Positions 11,915-23,664 of a stretch of DNA of 64,000 nucleotides are shown here, in pieces (position 1 is the first letter of the stretch; every line of letters begins with the position of its first letter). The position numbers were made by a program, and so were the translations under genes. A model generated the notes under the pieces. The model worked only from the letters and a program-made list of their open reading frames with translations, was not told where the DNA came from and made no database searches. This stretch comes from Pomphorhynchus laevis (lineage: Eukaryota > Acanthocephala > Palaeacanthocephala > Echinorhynchida > Pomphorhynchidae). The DNA lies in contig WNNJ02000497.1 in the NCBI GenBank assembly GCA_012934845.2, forward strand, positions 124,001-188,000, given 5' to 3'.

Positions 11915-14900
11915 CTAAAGTCAGAAAATACGAAAATTTAAAGCTCGAAAGATAGTGTAAACACAAAAACAATAAATATCGAGTTATCTTCTCTTTTTAC
12001 TAGTAATACACACAGTGGGATAAAGTATTTTAAAGGTTGAGTTAGTTTTACAATTGAATAATTCAATTGTGTCAAATTGAAAACTATTTGGTCAAATACA
12101 ATGCAATTTAATAGAATACACATCGCGCGTGTGAAGAATTTCTGATCGCATTGGGAACAACAAACTGAGGGAATAATCAGGAATTGTGTATTCATGATCA
12201 TTGAAATGAATTATTGAAATACCTCAATATCTATGAATAAAAAGTTAAGCTGAATATTAGTGTGTATATTTTAAATATTCGTGTATAATTAATTATAATT
12301 AAACTATAATTAATTATACTAAAATTATGTCATTTTTTTCAATTAAACCGAACATTTTTAAATACTGTAAACAATTTTACGAACACAAAATTTTTATCTA
12401 AAAAATATAAAATATTTAAAATTTTTATTATAAATTTTAAAATATTATAAATATATAATATTATAATATATAATATTATAAATACTTTATAATATAAAGT
12501 ATTAATTAAAAATTAAAAAGTTATAATTATAAATTATCTAATTTATAAATTATAATTTGCAACTGCTGCCGCTTTCAAGTAAATGAACTTCTGAAAAAAT
12601 TGTGATTGAAAATTATAGATCAAAATAATAAATTAGAAAAATATAAAAAAGATTTTCACAAGCCATTTGATGGCTTGTGAAGAAATAAAGGAAAGTTAAT
12701 TAAGTGGAGTTAATTAGATTTCTTTATTTACATTTTTTCCTTATTAATATAATATTAATAAGGAAATAATATTAATATAATATTAATAATAATTCCTTAT
12801 AAATATAATATTACTCGCTATGGTATTCCGAGTAAAATTCAAAATTTATGACTGTATGTTACGGAAGAAAAGTTCAAATTTGAATTATTTCTAATTTGGC
12901 AAATAATAACATCGAATTTAACCGCAATGAATAAAATAGTCATTTCAATTATATCGTTTTTCTAACTCAAATAAAAATATCCATTAACATATTTTAATTA
13001 AATTTAAAGTATTCAATAAAGTATTCAGCACGATTAAGGAATCCTACTTATAAGCACTTTCGATGTCAAATTTGGTAAAAAATGACTATTTTCATTGTTT
13101 ATCGAATTAATTATATGCATGAGCAATTGAACAGATTATTTGTTGATAAATTTAAGAACACAAAGTTAAATTAAAATTTGGTTCTATTTTAACCTAACTA
13201 TATAATTCAAGACAATAAAAGTAAATTATGTACCTTATATAGAAATTGTTGAACAGTTCCACCCTTTTTCATGGTAATTGACCTTGGATGGCCACTGCCA
13301 TCCCAAAAACTGAACATTATTTCGAATTCTTCGGCCTTAATTTCTTCTTGTCTCTTAATCCATTCCTGTTTAAGCTTTTCTCTGTTAATAGTGATAAAAC
13401 GTTTAAATAAAAATTCAATCCAATAATATTTGAGATAATTCAAAGCATGAGATTAAAATAAAACCAGCAAATTTAACAGAATATGAAATTCTAAACTGTA
13501 TTCTTGAATACAAATAAATAAAATAATGTAATTACTTTTTACGATCACTTTTTATTATTATTTTTATTATTTAATTAATAAAACATAATTAATCAAACAT
13601 TCGCCGAAGTCCTTTGTCAACATTTGATTATAACGACAGTAGAAAACAAGCAAAATACAGTGAGCGCATTCAAACAATTGAAAATGGTGAATTTATGCCC
13701 TTAGTTCTCTCTACATCAGGCGGAATGAGCAATGAAGTAATCAAGATTTTGAAAAAAATTGCATCAAAAGCTAGCAGTAATACTGCAGAAGAATATGTTG
13801 ACATACTAACAACCTTGAAAAGAAAATTGGCATTCGCCATTGCAAGAAGAGCATCTCTTTGCTTGAGAAGTTCGCGCATTCTTCAACCAGGCGCGGAATC
13901 CAGATTCACTGGCATTCGACGCGCACAATTAAATGCAGATGATGAATCATAACAACTGACGTTTAAACGGTTAGAAACTTAGATGAAAATTTATGTTTAT
14001 TGATATTAATAAAATCTTTCTTACAAAAATTAGTATACAACAGCCGATGAGCGGTGGCTCGTTTGGCTGGATCTCAATGTAAAAAAAGTACAATATCAGT
14101 AAAACAATATGATATTATGATATTAATAAAATCTCTTTTTTTTTAAAATTTAATTAAAATAATAATAATAATAATGTATATAATACGATACAAAAAATAC
14201 ACTTATCTAATTGCAAGCTAACTTGTTTCATTAAAAAATTAGTGTATCACTTATCAACCAATATACCCTTTGACTGATAAAATAGGAAACATAATGGGAC
14301 TGAGAGTTTCGTTGTGCTCGTAATAAAACTTTTCACAAAGAGACAATCGAAAAATTTAAATTTCAATCGTAGAAACGATTGCTTATTTCTTTATTTTGTA
14401 TAAAATTCAGTCTATAGATCATTTTGTATAATAAATTGTTTATAGATCAGTAGTTTCTAACAGTAATCTGAGAATACACGTGTAAATCAGACGTGTGTTT
14501 AAGTATAATAGAATTTTAACAGTATAATAATGTTAAATACCATTATTATAGTATAATAATATGCCATTGACACATGCCATTGATTGAATGTAAACTTGTG
14601 TGTAACATTATATATGCTATGCAACCGGTATGTTGCACAGCATATATAATATGATATCATTTCTGATGTTTTGGTTCTTATATCGTCGTATTAGTTAAAT
14701 ATATATTGAAATTTTTGTTTATTTACAATTATCTAAAGATATCATCAATCACGATTTTAAAACTTGACATATAAATGCTGATTTGTTCCTTTTCTCTGTA
14801 CTGAATCAAAATGGATTCGTAAAGATATTATAGATAGAATGTGGTATTGTAAATTTATGTGTTAAATAAAGATGGTTGATTTGCAGAGATAAGAATTAAA

Positions 14901-17900
14901 GTGTATATACCTAGGAATAAAGACACAAATAAAATATAAAAGGAACAATAAAGAAGGTTGGACGAAAGTTGGACATCAAATTAAAAGGCATTAGTAAATA
15001 AAAAAGTTAAAAGGCATTGTAATACAACACGTTTATACCGTAATATTCGCTCCGCTTCCTCCCTATCTCGGTCAGGCAGAAAGCTTGTATCTACATCTGG
15101 ATTTTTACCAAATCGCTTCTTCTTTTTAGTATCGCCAGTATTTTGCAGATCGTCGGACATTTTTTCGATTTCGAATTCGTCGGCAAATGATAATCTTGTT
15201 ATCTTTTCACGTAATTGCGGATGGATACCAAATGAAAAATAATTCTCAAGTTTAATTACATTTTCTTTAACAAAATACCTTCAATCGTTTATCGTTAACT
15301 GTTCTACAATTATAAGAGGATTTTTCGATATTAGATTTAACATCGTTTTCAATTGATTTTGCTATAATTTGCTGCTTTTTCTTCATATCCTCCAAAGTTA
15401 CAAGACCTCGAGAAATTTAAACTTAACGTATATTTGCCTGAATATATTTTGTCTAACTTTATTTTTCACTTCTATTTTAAAAAAATACTCTTTCAATCTA
15501 GTGCTTAAATAAATGAAGGAAAATTAATATTAATAATTAACTAATTATTGGAGCTGGATCAAATAAAAGAGGAAATGATTTTTTATATTTCGCGAACTTC
15601 TGTTGTATAGAAACTTAGAAGATTACTATAGAAAATTACTGAAGATGCTAACAGAAAATTACTGTAATTTTCGGAAGATGCTAACAGAAGTTAGCGAAAT
15701 ATCAAAAATAATTTCCTATTTTCTTTGATCCAGCTCTAATAATTATTTATCAATAATGGATGAGTATCAACTATTTAAAATTAATCATTAAATTAATATA
15801 ATTATAATGATAACTGAATTAATTAATAATAAGTTCATTAATGATTTTTAATTAAATATTGTATCAATCATTATTATTAGAAATATTAGAATATTTCTGT
15901 TAAAAATATTTGACGAAATGGACTGAAAAATTAGGATATATCAAATTATTTTTAGAAATATTAAAAAAAATATTAGATTAAATTTTAAATATCGACATAT
16001 CGATAAATTCAATAAATTTAATTTAAGAATTATTATTTATTCCGATAAATATTTATGATATTAAATATTGTAATATTTATCATATTATTTTTCAATATTT
16101 TAATAAAATATTAGATTAAATCTCAAATTAGATTAAATTTAAAAGAGCTTGATAAAAAGCATAAAGAAAAATTATTGAAAGGCACTGCAATTTTGCTAAA
16201 CTGTTACAATAAACTTTTGTATCTTTAAGCTTATTTCATAATCTGACCACTCGACGATCAAATTGGACGGATCTTGATTTCCTTACCCTATCTCTTCTTA
16301 GGGTAAGACCATGACCTCGGAGCACATCCGATGTTCGCAGATGAATGCACCCTCGAAGAGGATGATTCGATTGATTAAAAAATTTGCCAAACCATACACA
16401 TGTCGATGGAGGCCGGGTTCACCTGATAATCTCAAGCTGAAGTAGTGTTAGTCTTTCAAGGTAGGATAATGATTTCAGCATCGGTACTAGCCGAGTAGCT
16501 TTATGAAGTGCACTTTCGGAACGAATATGCCCTATTGAATTATGAAGGAACACACGGATCAGCATACGTCGGCTTAAAACATGAAAAAAATCGAGGACGA
16601 AGGGCAATTGGGTGAAGTGTGACAAAAGTGCGTCTAATCTTACAAATCATCTTATAATCATTAACACACATGTTGAGTATATAGCTAACTTGCTTAATTA
16701 AGAATTTTTGTCTGGAATCATTATATTTAAAATATCGATGGGATTATATACATGCATGTAATGGATCACATACATTTTTTTGGTAACTGTTTTTCTGTTT
16801 TGCATGTTTCTCCTCGATTTTTGTGTATTTAAGAAAATCTTTATTTATAAGACCTTAATGCGTATTACCAGCATATACAGTGAACTGCAAGTTCACTAAA
16901 AAATTAACAAATAATTTGTTTATAAAGAATTAATTACCGACAATAAATTATAATTTATTTTTATTTTCATAGTTTATTTATTTTCACAGGTCAACAGTAA
17001 TTTTGGTGTTTAGAAAATAAACATCATTCTTATATGAAATTGTTCTCCTTAATACAAAATGACCTTCATTTTAGTCTATAAGCTCAATTTTTTTTATTTA
17101 TTATGCATTTTTGTATGAACAACATTTGGTCATTATCGTATTTCAATTTTGTTTTATTCTTTCAGATTTTGACAAATCAATATACAATGAGCCAGATTGA
17201 ATCATGCAGGGGTTGTGTTAATTCTCCGGACGTGTATTGCTATGCTTGTAGAGAATATACATTAGTTGAGAACAGATTGAACATTACTGATTTTGTTGCA
17301 AGAGCATATTTGACATATTTAGCGATAAAGCTGGGAGACCAGGATAAATATTGGGCGCCACATAGTGTCTGCAAACAATGTATTAACATTTGCGACAATG
17401 TACTAAAGGGACTAGAAAAAATATAAGGTTTGCTATACTAATGGTTTGGCTAAATCAAACAATAATGGGGCAACTGCTATTTTTGTGCTCAAAATTTAAA
17501 GGGTATTAACCGAGCCAACCGCCAAACGCTTATATTTCATAATCTTACTTCATCAATGAGACCGGTTCCACACAGCGAAGAGCTACCTGCTCCTGACTTC
17601 AGTGTCTTGTCTAAGCTAAGTTTATCCTCAAGCGACGAAGATAAACCAAAGTGATTTTCGAATTTGACTAAAAAATTTCGAATTTAACTAAACAATATCC
17701 AGACACCAGACAAGAATTATTTTGTTGTTGAGAGTTTGATAAAAAAATTGTTTACTAAAAAAATTACAAGAATTTGTTAAAAATATCCGGACACCAGACA
17801 ATAATTACTTTAATTACCTGGAAGAGTAAATACTTACTCCGGAAAGTAATCTTCCAGGAGAATAGATACTGCAAGATTTATGATTTATATTATTAATTTA

Positions 17901-18996
17901 TATAAATTAAATATAATTTATATAAATAATTTATATTTTTATAAATGTATACGCGGGCGAACAAGAGCGCAGTAAAGCTGTTTGAAAACATGTGAATTAA
18001 TACGATTAAATGCATTTTTGACGCAGTACATAGCTCGCAAAGCCTTGCTATAGGCAAACTCTGTATTTGATCGGGATTTCAATGTCATATGCACCATTAC
18101 ACCCAGATCCCTATGTTTAACCGGAACGTAATCTTCCAGGAGAATAGATACTGCAAGATTTAGGATTTATAAATTAAATTAAATATAAATTAAATTAAAT
18201 ATTAAATATTATAAAAATAAAATATAATATTTTATTAATTTATATGCTTGTTATATTTATGCTTTCTTTTAATTAAAAACATTAGTTTATTACATTTTAT
18301 TATAAATATTTCTATACTAATTTAAAGATTCTGTAAAAAATACTTTAAATTAAATTAATTAAAATGACGCTCTTCCCAATAAAAGAACGTTTCACCGCTC
18401 TAGACGCCGTTATATTCGCAAACCGTTATATATCAATCAATCCAAATATTAGAGCATATTTTAGAATATATTTTAATTAAGTATTTTATATTTTAGTATA
18501 CAATATTAATATTTCTATATTTCTAAAGATTGTAAAAAGTAAGATTATTCACTGAAATAAGTGAAGGTTATCATGTAAAACATTATATAATTAAAAAAAG
18601 TCATCATTAGTAAAGCGAACACTCATTTATTACAAATTAAGGTAGAAATTTGTATTTATATACCGATTAACAGTTTCGCATTTTCGAAGCTGTTAATTAT
18701 TTCAAAGAATAATTCGTATTTATATTAAAGATGCCAATTTTAATGATGAAGATTTAAAAAAAAACATTTAAAAACATTTGTACCCTTGGGTAAAACTTAC
18801 CTATGGTGTCTGATTTCAAAATATTTTCTTCAACTGTATCGCTATGACTTTTGAATTTGTCATCAATTGCTCTCATTTTGTTTTCCTCCTCAATTTTTCT
18901 CTTCTTTTCCTCGATCCGTTCATGTTCCTGTTGCCGTCGTTTCATAAGCGTCATGGCACGCATTACATCCTTAGCACCGCCAGTGAAAAATGTCAT
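11543..18996 (-). CDS. FAM50: FAM50/XAP5 family homologue (five exons)
   Basis: Spliced minus-strand gene joining 18,996-18,801, 15,406-15,279, 15,202-15,039, 13,381-13,234 and 11,914-11,543. All inner borders are GT/AG and all phases agree. The product is about 335 residues, close to human FAM50A. FAM50/XAP5 proteins are conserved nuclear proteins linked to spliceosome function and gene expression. Visible landmarks are an N-terminal charged coiled-coil region, [49 protein letters not shown] and [20 protein letters not shown]. Introns are large (1.3-3.4 kb) and hold LINE and other repeat relics, except the short second one. The FFTGG start and the segment after GLVTLEDMK are divergent. The exon 3 acceptor is uncertain: 15,244 would add 14 codons. 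A TTTTGTAG acceptor three bases before the ATG suggests a 5'UTR intron. Confidence 0.9.
11915..13233. other. FAM50 intron 4, AT-rich
   Basis: No second gene is seen. It contains palindromic AT tracts (12,270-12,550) and a 10-bp hairpin CAAGCCATTT...GGCTTGTGA near 12,660. Confidence 0.6.
13234..13381 (-). CDS. FAM50: FAM50 homologue, exon 4
   Basis: Acceptor TTAACAG, then [20 protein letters not shown] and [18 protein letters not shown], the best-conserved block of the family. The donor AAG|GTACAT lies at a codon boundary. Split codon CG|A with exon 3 gives Arg, as in relatives. Confidence 0.9.
13614..13952 (+). mobile_element. LINE RT C-terminal relic inside FAM50 intron 3
   Basis: Encodes [19 protein letters not shown] followed by a helical tail [12 protein letters not shown]. 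It corresponds to the tail encoded at 28,791-29,367 (CFIPFVLSAIGGVNRSATN, RAASTCLHAPQSR), so it belongs to the same RT lineage, inserted antisense to the host gene. Surrounding intron sequence (13,953-15,038) shows nothing else. Confidence 0.75.
15039..15202 (-). CDS. FAM50: FAM50 homologue, exon 3
   Basis: Begins [15 protein letters not shown] after a GAAAAG acceptor (alternative acceptor at 15,244 adding [14 protein letters not shown]) and holds the family signature [20 protein letters not shown], then EEAERILR. The donor is ACG|GTATAA. The acidic stretch of other FAM50 proteins is much shorter here. The preceding intron is only 76 nt, or 34 nt with the alternative acceptor. Confidence 0.8.
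15279..15406 (-). CDS. FAM50: FAM50 homologue, exon 2
   Basis: Acceptor CTCGAG|GT completes Gly and continues [16 protein letters not shown], matching the GLVTL-x-x-MK-x-KQ motif of the family. The second half ([19 protein letters not shown]) is divergent. It ends AAG|GTATTT at a codon boundary. Confidence 0.85.
15543..15744. mobile_element. TIR foldback element, family 1 (copy a)
   Basis: Ends AATTATTGGAGCTGGATC and GATCCAGCTCTAATAATT are inverted copies, continued by GAGGAAATGATT and AATAATTTCCT. Inside are two facing copies of the hammerhead-like motif, the right one at 15,672-15,699 (CGGAAGA, GCTAAC-AGAA-GTTAGC, GAAA). The same element is at 54,443-54,612, flanked on its right by related sequence (TTTATCAA...ATCAACTATTTAAAATTAAT). 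Confidence 0.75.
15745..16139. other. FAM50 intron 1, AT-rich spacer
   Basis: Low-complexity A/T sequence. No gene is seen. Confidence 0.6.
16150..16640 (-). mobile_element. CR1/L2-like LINE, RT C-terminal relic
   Basis: Minus strand reads [30 protein letters not shown] and, past one stop, [20 protein letters not shown] and FDRRVVRL. This is the thumb/C-terminal region of CR1/L2-type RT. It probably continues the fragment at 17,948-18,168, with other repeat material between them. Confidence 0.7.
17187..17655 (+). pseudogene. decayed Cys-rich ORF of a dispersed invertebrate repeat
   Basis: Starts [20 protein letters not shown] and includes [17 protein letters not shown], two CxxC-type pairs that recur in multicopy ORFs of arthropods and other invertebrates. 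After a stop near 17,424 the frame resumes with [16 protein letters not shown] and ends [20 protein letters not shown]. The family's function is unknown to me; its multicopy nature suggests a transposon. It lies antisense inside FAM50 intron 1. Confidence 0.6.
17948..18168 (-). mobile_element. CR1/L2-like LINE RT relic with duplicated edge
   Basis: Minus strand encodes [40 protein letters not shown] and [20 protein letters not shown], the KDLGV-type region just before the RT C-terminus. The first 43 bp of this coding sequence (GTAATCTTCCAGGAGAATAG on +) also occur at 17,849-17,890 as a direct repeat, so the edge has been duplicated. Confidence 0.65.
18169..18753. other. FAM50 intron 1, AT-rich
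   Basis: No coding signal is seen. Confidence 0.6.
18801..18996 (-). CDS. FAM50: FAM50 homologue, exon 1 (coding start)
   Basis: Encodes [20 protein letters not shown] followed by a Glu/Lys-rich helix and [18 protein letters not shown]. In the family this region is an N-terminal Gly-Ala-x-x-x-RAM-x-LMK block followed by a charged helix. It ends ATAG|GTAAGT, phase 1. A TTTTGTAG acceptor immediately upstream marks it as the second exon of the transcript if a UTR exon exists. Confidence 0.88.
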
Positions 18997-19655
18997 GATC
19001 TACAAAATACATTCATCTGATCTTTAATGTTAATATTACTGAAACTATCAGGCTTCTAACAAATGCTTTTTAATTTTTTAATATAATAAGGGAAAAAATA
19101 AATTTAAATATCAAAAACCGAATTTGTGGATATTTACAGTTGCAGGCCTCATCAGCATAAAAATTTTATTCTTATGATGTCGATAGCAAGCGACGAAATA
19201 TTAGCAATTTCTTTATGAAATTAGATTACAAAATCTATACTAAAAATCTTTTAAACGATTTTAAAATTTTTAAACTTCAATAATCCTTTTTAATTACAAA
19301 AAACAAAAATGATATTTTGTCATAAATTGAAATAAAATATAAGCAAACTAAATCGCCCAGTATTTTCCGAATAAAATTTAGCGAACGAAATAAGAAACAC
19401 AACACATTATACAGGAACACGTATGATAGTGAAACGAATATGAGTAGCGAATATGCAAAGAAAATGTGATGCCGGACAAAAGACAACGAGGAACATCAAT
19501 ATTATTGTACAGAGAAATAAGTGCAATTGCTTAAGCAAAGACTTATGACCAATTTATTATTCATTACATACTATGTTAATCCATTCAAATATTATATCAT
19601 ATACTCGACACCAGCCTTACAATGATCGCCACTATCACGCTGAACCATTGCATAT

Positions 19656-19958
19656 TCATAATATGATAATCCAACTAACTTTGATCCAGAAAAGTAGCAG
19701 TAAAAGATCAAAACTGTATAGCGTATTCTCTTCACCTACGTTTTCGCACCAGTCATCTTTTATTGTTATCATTTCGGCCTTGAACGTCATCGCACCTCTC
19801 TTGATTTTATTGATAATTACTAAAGATTGCCAATATCTCAAGGACTGTTCACCTTTTAATGGACACGCCACAAGCAAGACGAGCTCTGATATACGCTGCC
19901 TGGTGTAGATGTTATCATCCTTGCTTAATATTAAGACCGCATCTATGAAAAAACTGAC
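19656..19958 (-). CDS. candidate exon, unrecognised protein
   Basis: After a TTTTAG acceptor the minus strand is open for about 100 codons: VSFFIDAVLILSKDDNIYTR, RISELVLLVACPLKGEQSLR, IKRGAMTFKAEMITIKDDWC. A second short open block at 20,023-20,103 (acceptor AGTTAG, donor CAG|GTATTG; QFLINEGSIFANITCASIDA) joins it in frame. The composition is globular rather than low-complexity, which is unusual for this window. I do not recognise the family. It may be the 3' end of a gene starting further right, or a relic. Confidence 0.35.
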   Translation of the reverse strand, partial: VSFFIDAVLILSKDDNIYTRQRISELVLLVACPLKGEQSLRYWQSLVIINKIKRGAMTFKAEMITIKDDWCENVGEENTLYSFDLLLLLFWIKVSWIIIL

Positions 19959-20103
19959 CTAAAACCGATGGTATGATCAAAATTGAAACTTGAACTTTAA
20001 AAAGTAGCAAGGAGTTACAATACCTGGGTTATGTTATCCGCATCAATTGAAGCACAAGTTATATTAGCAAATATGCTTCCTTCATTGATGAGGAATTGCT
20101 AAC

Positions 20104-21049
20104 TGGATGAATAGCTGGTCGATAAGACTCGGAACCATTGATCAAACGAACCCAATTTAAATCTGAATGTGTACCTGGATTTTAAAATGCAACAACGCAT
20201 GTACACAGTATTCTGATGAACCCGAGTGTATTATTGCACGACGGTACCGGACGAAACGATACCGATATGTCAGGTTAAAAGCTAACATGCTAGAGGTTAA
20301 GATGATTGGAATTGGATTATGAATGGAAGATATAGTGGCTGGTTTCAAATTTAAAATAATCTAGTGTGACGTAGTTAACTGTTAAAATAGTTAAAAGTAT
20401 ATATTTACAAGATCACCGGCAACACCAAGTCCGATAAATATAATGTGAATTAATGTTTAATTCACATTTTAATGTGAATCTTCTGATTTGCATGCAATAT
20501 ATCAAATCATGTCGTTGACGGCAACCCGGGTGATATATCTTTAGGCGATATCTAAAGTAAATGGAAAGTTTATTTCATATAATGATAAAATTCTAGCATT
20601 TCGATGTATCTGGTGTAGCAAACTAGTGTGACGTAGCTAATTGTTAAAATCGTGTATATATTACATATGAAAGCTGATGAAATATTAACTTTACATTGTA
20701 TCATAAGTCTTCAAGTAGATATACTAGGTTTCTTTAAATAGAATGTAATGCGAAAAAATGTAAAATGTAAATTTAAATGTAATGCAAACATATTTTATTA
20801 TGCCATTATAAAAATGTAATTTATTATCTATATTTATATCAAAAAGAATATTGATAACTATTTTAAATCAAAAAACGCTATCAGCAATTTAATTCTATAA
20901 ATTTAAATATTTGTCAACGAATATCCTACAAATAAAATTTTAATTTGTTAATAATTTAATTAATCTGTCAAAGATTTCCACAAAATATCATTATATTAAA
21001 AGAAGATTAATTTTAACAAAATTAAAAAACTAAAAAACTAAAATGTAAA
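20104..21049. other. intergenic, short local repeats
   Basis: Two copies of CTAGTGTGACGTAG (20,361 and 20,623) each precede AACTGTTAAAAT-like or AATTGTTAAAAT-like sequence; the rest is featureless. Confidence 0.45.
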
Positions 21050-21490
21050 TCATGTGTCGAGAAGGTGTGAACGGATGAGGTGTTTGAAGGTGATAAAGGA
21101 GGAAGCGCGGCGGACATCGAGAGGGAGTTGATTCCGGGCGAGTAAGGCGGCGACGAGGAAGGATCGGAGACCGTAGTTGTTGGAGAAATTGGGAACGTGG
21201 AGTAAGAGGGAATTACGGGAACGCAGTGATAGCGAGGTTGGGCGAGTGTCGTCTAAGAAAGGCAGGTTGATGAACGATGGAGAGCCGACAGCGATGGGAC
21301 GTAAAGTAACGAGAAGGCGGAGTTTGATGCGGATGTGGATGGTGGGCCAGGATAGTTGTACAAGATATGTAGATGTGTGGTCGAAGCGACGGAGACGAAA
21401 TAGCACTCGAACGGCGGTATTGATTATTCGTTGTAGGGGTAAAATGATGGATTTTGGAGAATTGGCGAAAAGGCTAAGGCAATTATATTA
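21050..21490 (-). mobile_element. L2-like LINE subfamily A, 3' fragment
   Basis: Minus strand encodes FRLRRFDHTSTYLVQLSWPT, LRSRNSLLLHVPNFSNNYGL and FITFKHLIRSHLLDT, nearly the same as the C-terminal end of the copy at 34.27-36.1 kb. It is 5'-truncated in the RT thumb. Confidence 0.85.
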
Positions 21491-21850
21491 TCGCATCACA
21501 TGTGATTACTAAAACTAAACGTTTGAAGAAACGAACAAGCGTAATTGCTTAAATTCATCAAACGTACAGTCTATAAATAGATTTTGTTAATGGTTTAATA
21601 AAATCTCTTGTTTGTGTAAGTTGACAAAATAATTAACATTTTAATTTACGAAATAATTCTAATGATATTAGAATAAGAAGAGAACATGTAAGTGAATAAA
21701 TAGCATATCACAATATAAACACTTACTCAGCCAAAAAAATCGTGATAAAGTAGGATTATCGTTTTTTAATTTATAAAACTCATAACTAAAATATAATCAG
21801 GCATTATCTTCCCCATCCGTTCAAAATACAATGTGCAATATTATTAATAA

Positions 21851-22906
21851 TCAATTAATAAGAGGGTAGAAATTATCTTGATTGGCCTGTATTCGTTTGT
21901 AGCTTAAAGTTCCAGAAAACTCCACGTTTGAATAATTAGTATCGGGATTCAGCAGCTTTAAACAATACAACGAAACCTCGTAATCATAATGACTCATGAG
22001 TGAATTGAGGATTTGGGTAATGTATGGATTGCTCCCGTCAATAGCAACGAAGCCGCTGAATAAAGAGATACAAGCGATTATCTGTTGTGGACTGATAATA
22101 CCTGCTAAACAAATAGTGGCAAGATCTTTGCCGAATTCGGTACGCGTTTCGATGGGCAAACATGTTGACATCAAGCTTAGTTTTAACGTATTCAGCAAAG
22201 ATTGCCATTGCTTACTTTCAAAAACCGTGGGCAAAAGATCTTTAAATCTAGTGTAATAATTTGGTTGGACAAGGCCATGATTAACCATCAAATAAAATAT
22301 AGGTTTAAGAGTGATTACAGCAATAGTTGATTCATCTGACAGAAGGCGATCAGATAGATACTTTTCGAATATCAGAAGAGGTTGATTTACTTTAGGTATT
22401 ATATGTGAAGCTAGCGATGTAATGAATCGCCTCTCAATCTTGCTAACTAAGGTTTGCCTTGAAAAATTAGTAATCAACGAATTCAGTAATCGAGTATACA
22501 TTAAATCTAAGTTAATTTCAGAATCGTTATTTAGTTCGTTAAAGAAAAACTTGTCACCATTATACTCATTATTTGGTTTATAGTTAATAATTACATCCAC
22601 AATCGATGATTTGAATCGCTCAATTGGTATCAATAATCGGATGAGCTTTAGCAATATATGACTGAGATCGGTGTAACCATGTAGCTCTTTCAGTATCAAC
22701 TCCCTAGTCTTCTTATCCTCTGTGGACAATATTGTCCGAATAATTTCGAGTACATGCTCATCAGAAGCGACTAAGTTGTACAATTGGTCAATATAGGATG
22801 ATTTACTGTTGTTTGTCTTAGCAACTTTAAATCGACCGAAAAGTTCCAAAACTGTGTTCAAATCAAGTTTATCCGTTGAAACAGCTAGCTTATCTGTGCT
22901 GACCAT
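21851..22906 (-). CDS. putative NOC4-like (CBF/Mak21) protein, C-terminal part
   Basis: Open for 351 codons, helix-rich and not transposon-like. NOC4 is a nucleolar partner in 40S ribosomal subunit maturation. Residues around 205-240 (TLKPIFYLMVNHGLVQPNYY, then FKDLLPTVFE) follow the family pattern of a helix, LF-x-LM-x-H-x-L and a YP-x-FY-like step. TCLPIETRTEFGKDLATICL corresponds to the LP-x-x-LVAAF-x-KRL helix, and NPYITQILNSLMSHYDYEVS to the ALESSLWEL...HY-P-V region. Identity is low, so the call is tentative. An ATTTCAG acceptor just upstream of ATG with an open frame (YVLSSSDM) means 22,906 may be inside a last exon rather than the start. VSTDKLAVSTDKLD is a small internal duplication. 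Confidence 0.45.
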   Translation of the reverse strand: MVSTDKLAVSTDKLDLNTVLELFGRFKVAKTNNSKSSYIDQLYNLVASDEHVLEIIRTILSTEDKKTRELILKELHGYTDLSHILLKLIRLLIPIERFKSSIVDVIINYKPNNEYNGDKFFFNELNNDSEINLDLMYTRLLNSLITNFSRQTLVSKIERRFITSLASHIIPKVNQPLLIFEKYLSDRLLSDESTIAVITLKPIFYLMVNHGLVQPNYYTRFKDLLPTVFESKQWQSLLNTLKLSLMSTCLPIETRTEFGKDLATICLAGIISPQQIIACISLFSGFVAIDGSNPYITQILNSLMSHYDYEVSLYCLKLLNPDTNYSNVEFSGTLSYKRIQANQDNFYPLIN

Positions 22907-22919
22907 ATCTGACGAAGAC

Positions 22920-23519
22920 AGAACATAAGCTGAAATAATGTAATGAAATCAAGAAATTTATTTTATAAAACCAAAATACTAAATTTAAAGTTTCAAATGT
23001 GAATCAATACATTTGTTGATTCACCATGTCTTTATTGATTATAGAAAGGATTTAGTGAAGTTTCGTAAATCATACTTCACACATCTTCAATGTTTTCTAC
23101 TTTGACAGCTCAAAACTACAATATCGGAAACCTTCAGCTTTACAAAGTTAGTTTCTATAGACGTGCAAAGTGTATGATTAGCATTTAAAAGTGTCAAATG
23201 CTTAGTAGGAAAATTCAACATCTAAAGTAATTTCGTTTACTAAAAGTTTTAAAAATAAGCATCCAGTTATTTAATTTAATGATAAAACATGAGAATGAGT
23301 TTTATGTCTTCACTGTACTTTGTCATAACATTGAGTTAAAGAGATTAAAGTTAAAATTTTCTTAACTTGAATCTGGAGCAATAAAAAACTTAAAATAGTT
23401 AATTTATTTTCTAGTATCAAAATGAATTGATAATGTATATGTATTTTTTCCTAACATAGTTTTACAACTAAAATTTTGATAACTAGCTTATTCAGTATTT
23501 GGTTATTTTATCCTAGTTT
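22920..23519. other. spacer upstream of the NOC4-like ORF
   Basis: AT-rich. I could not find an upstream exon for the NOC4-like ORF here. Confidence 0.4.
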
Positions 23520-23524
23520 AAAAA

Positions 23525-23645
23525 AAAGGATTTATTTTAACGTGGCAAATGCGTGCCAGCGCACGCTTACATGACCACAACAAAACAAGACTGTGAATCA
23601 GGTGTCGAGAAGGTGTGAACGGAGGAGGTGTTTGAATGTGATAAA
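23525..23645 (-). mobile_element. L2-like LINE subfamily A, 3' tail
   Basis: Reverse complement of the LINE end at 36,000-36,090: coding end, stop, then the 3' hairpin GCGTGCGCTGGCACGC and ATTTGCCACGTTAAAATAAA. Very short 5'-truncated insertion. Confidence 0.85.
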
Positions 23646-23664
23646 GTTTTATCCTATATTTTTA

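Noticed and set aside
19277-19486. Phe/Ser/Tyr-rich membrane-like ORF
   Set aside because: AT-driven composition with no start context, splice signal or family resemblance.
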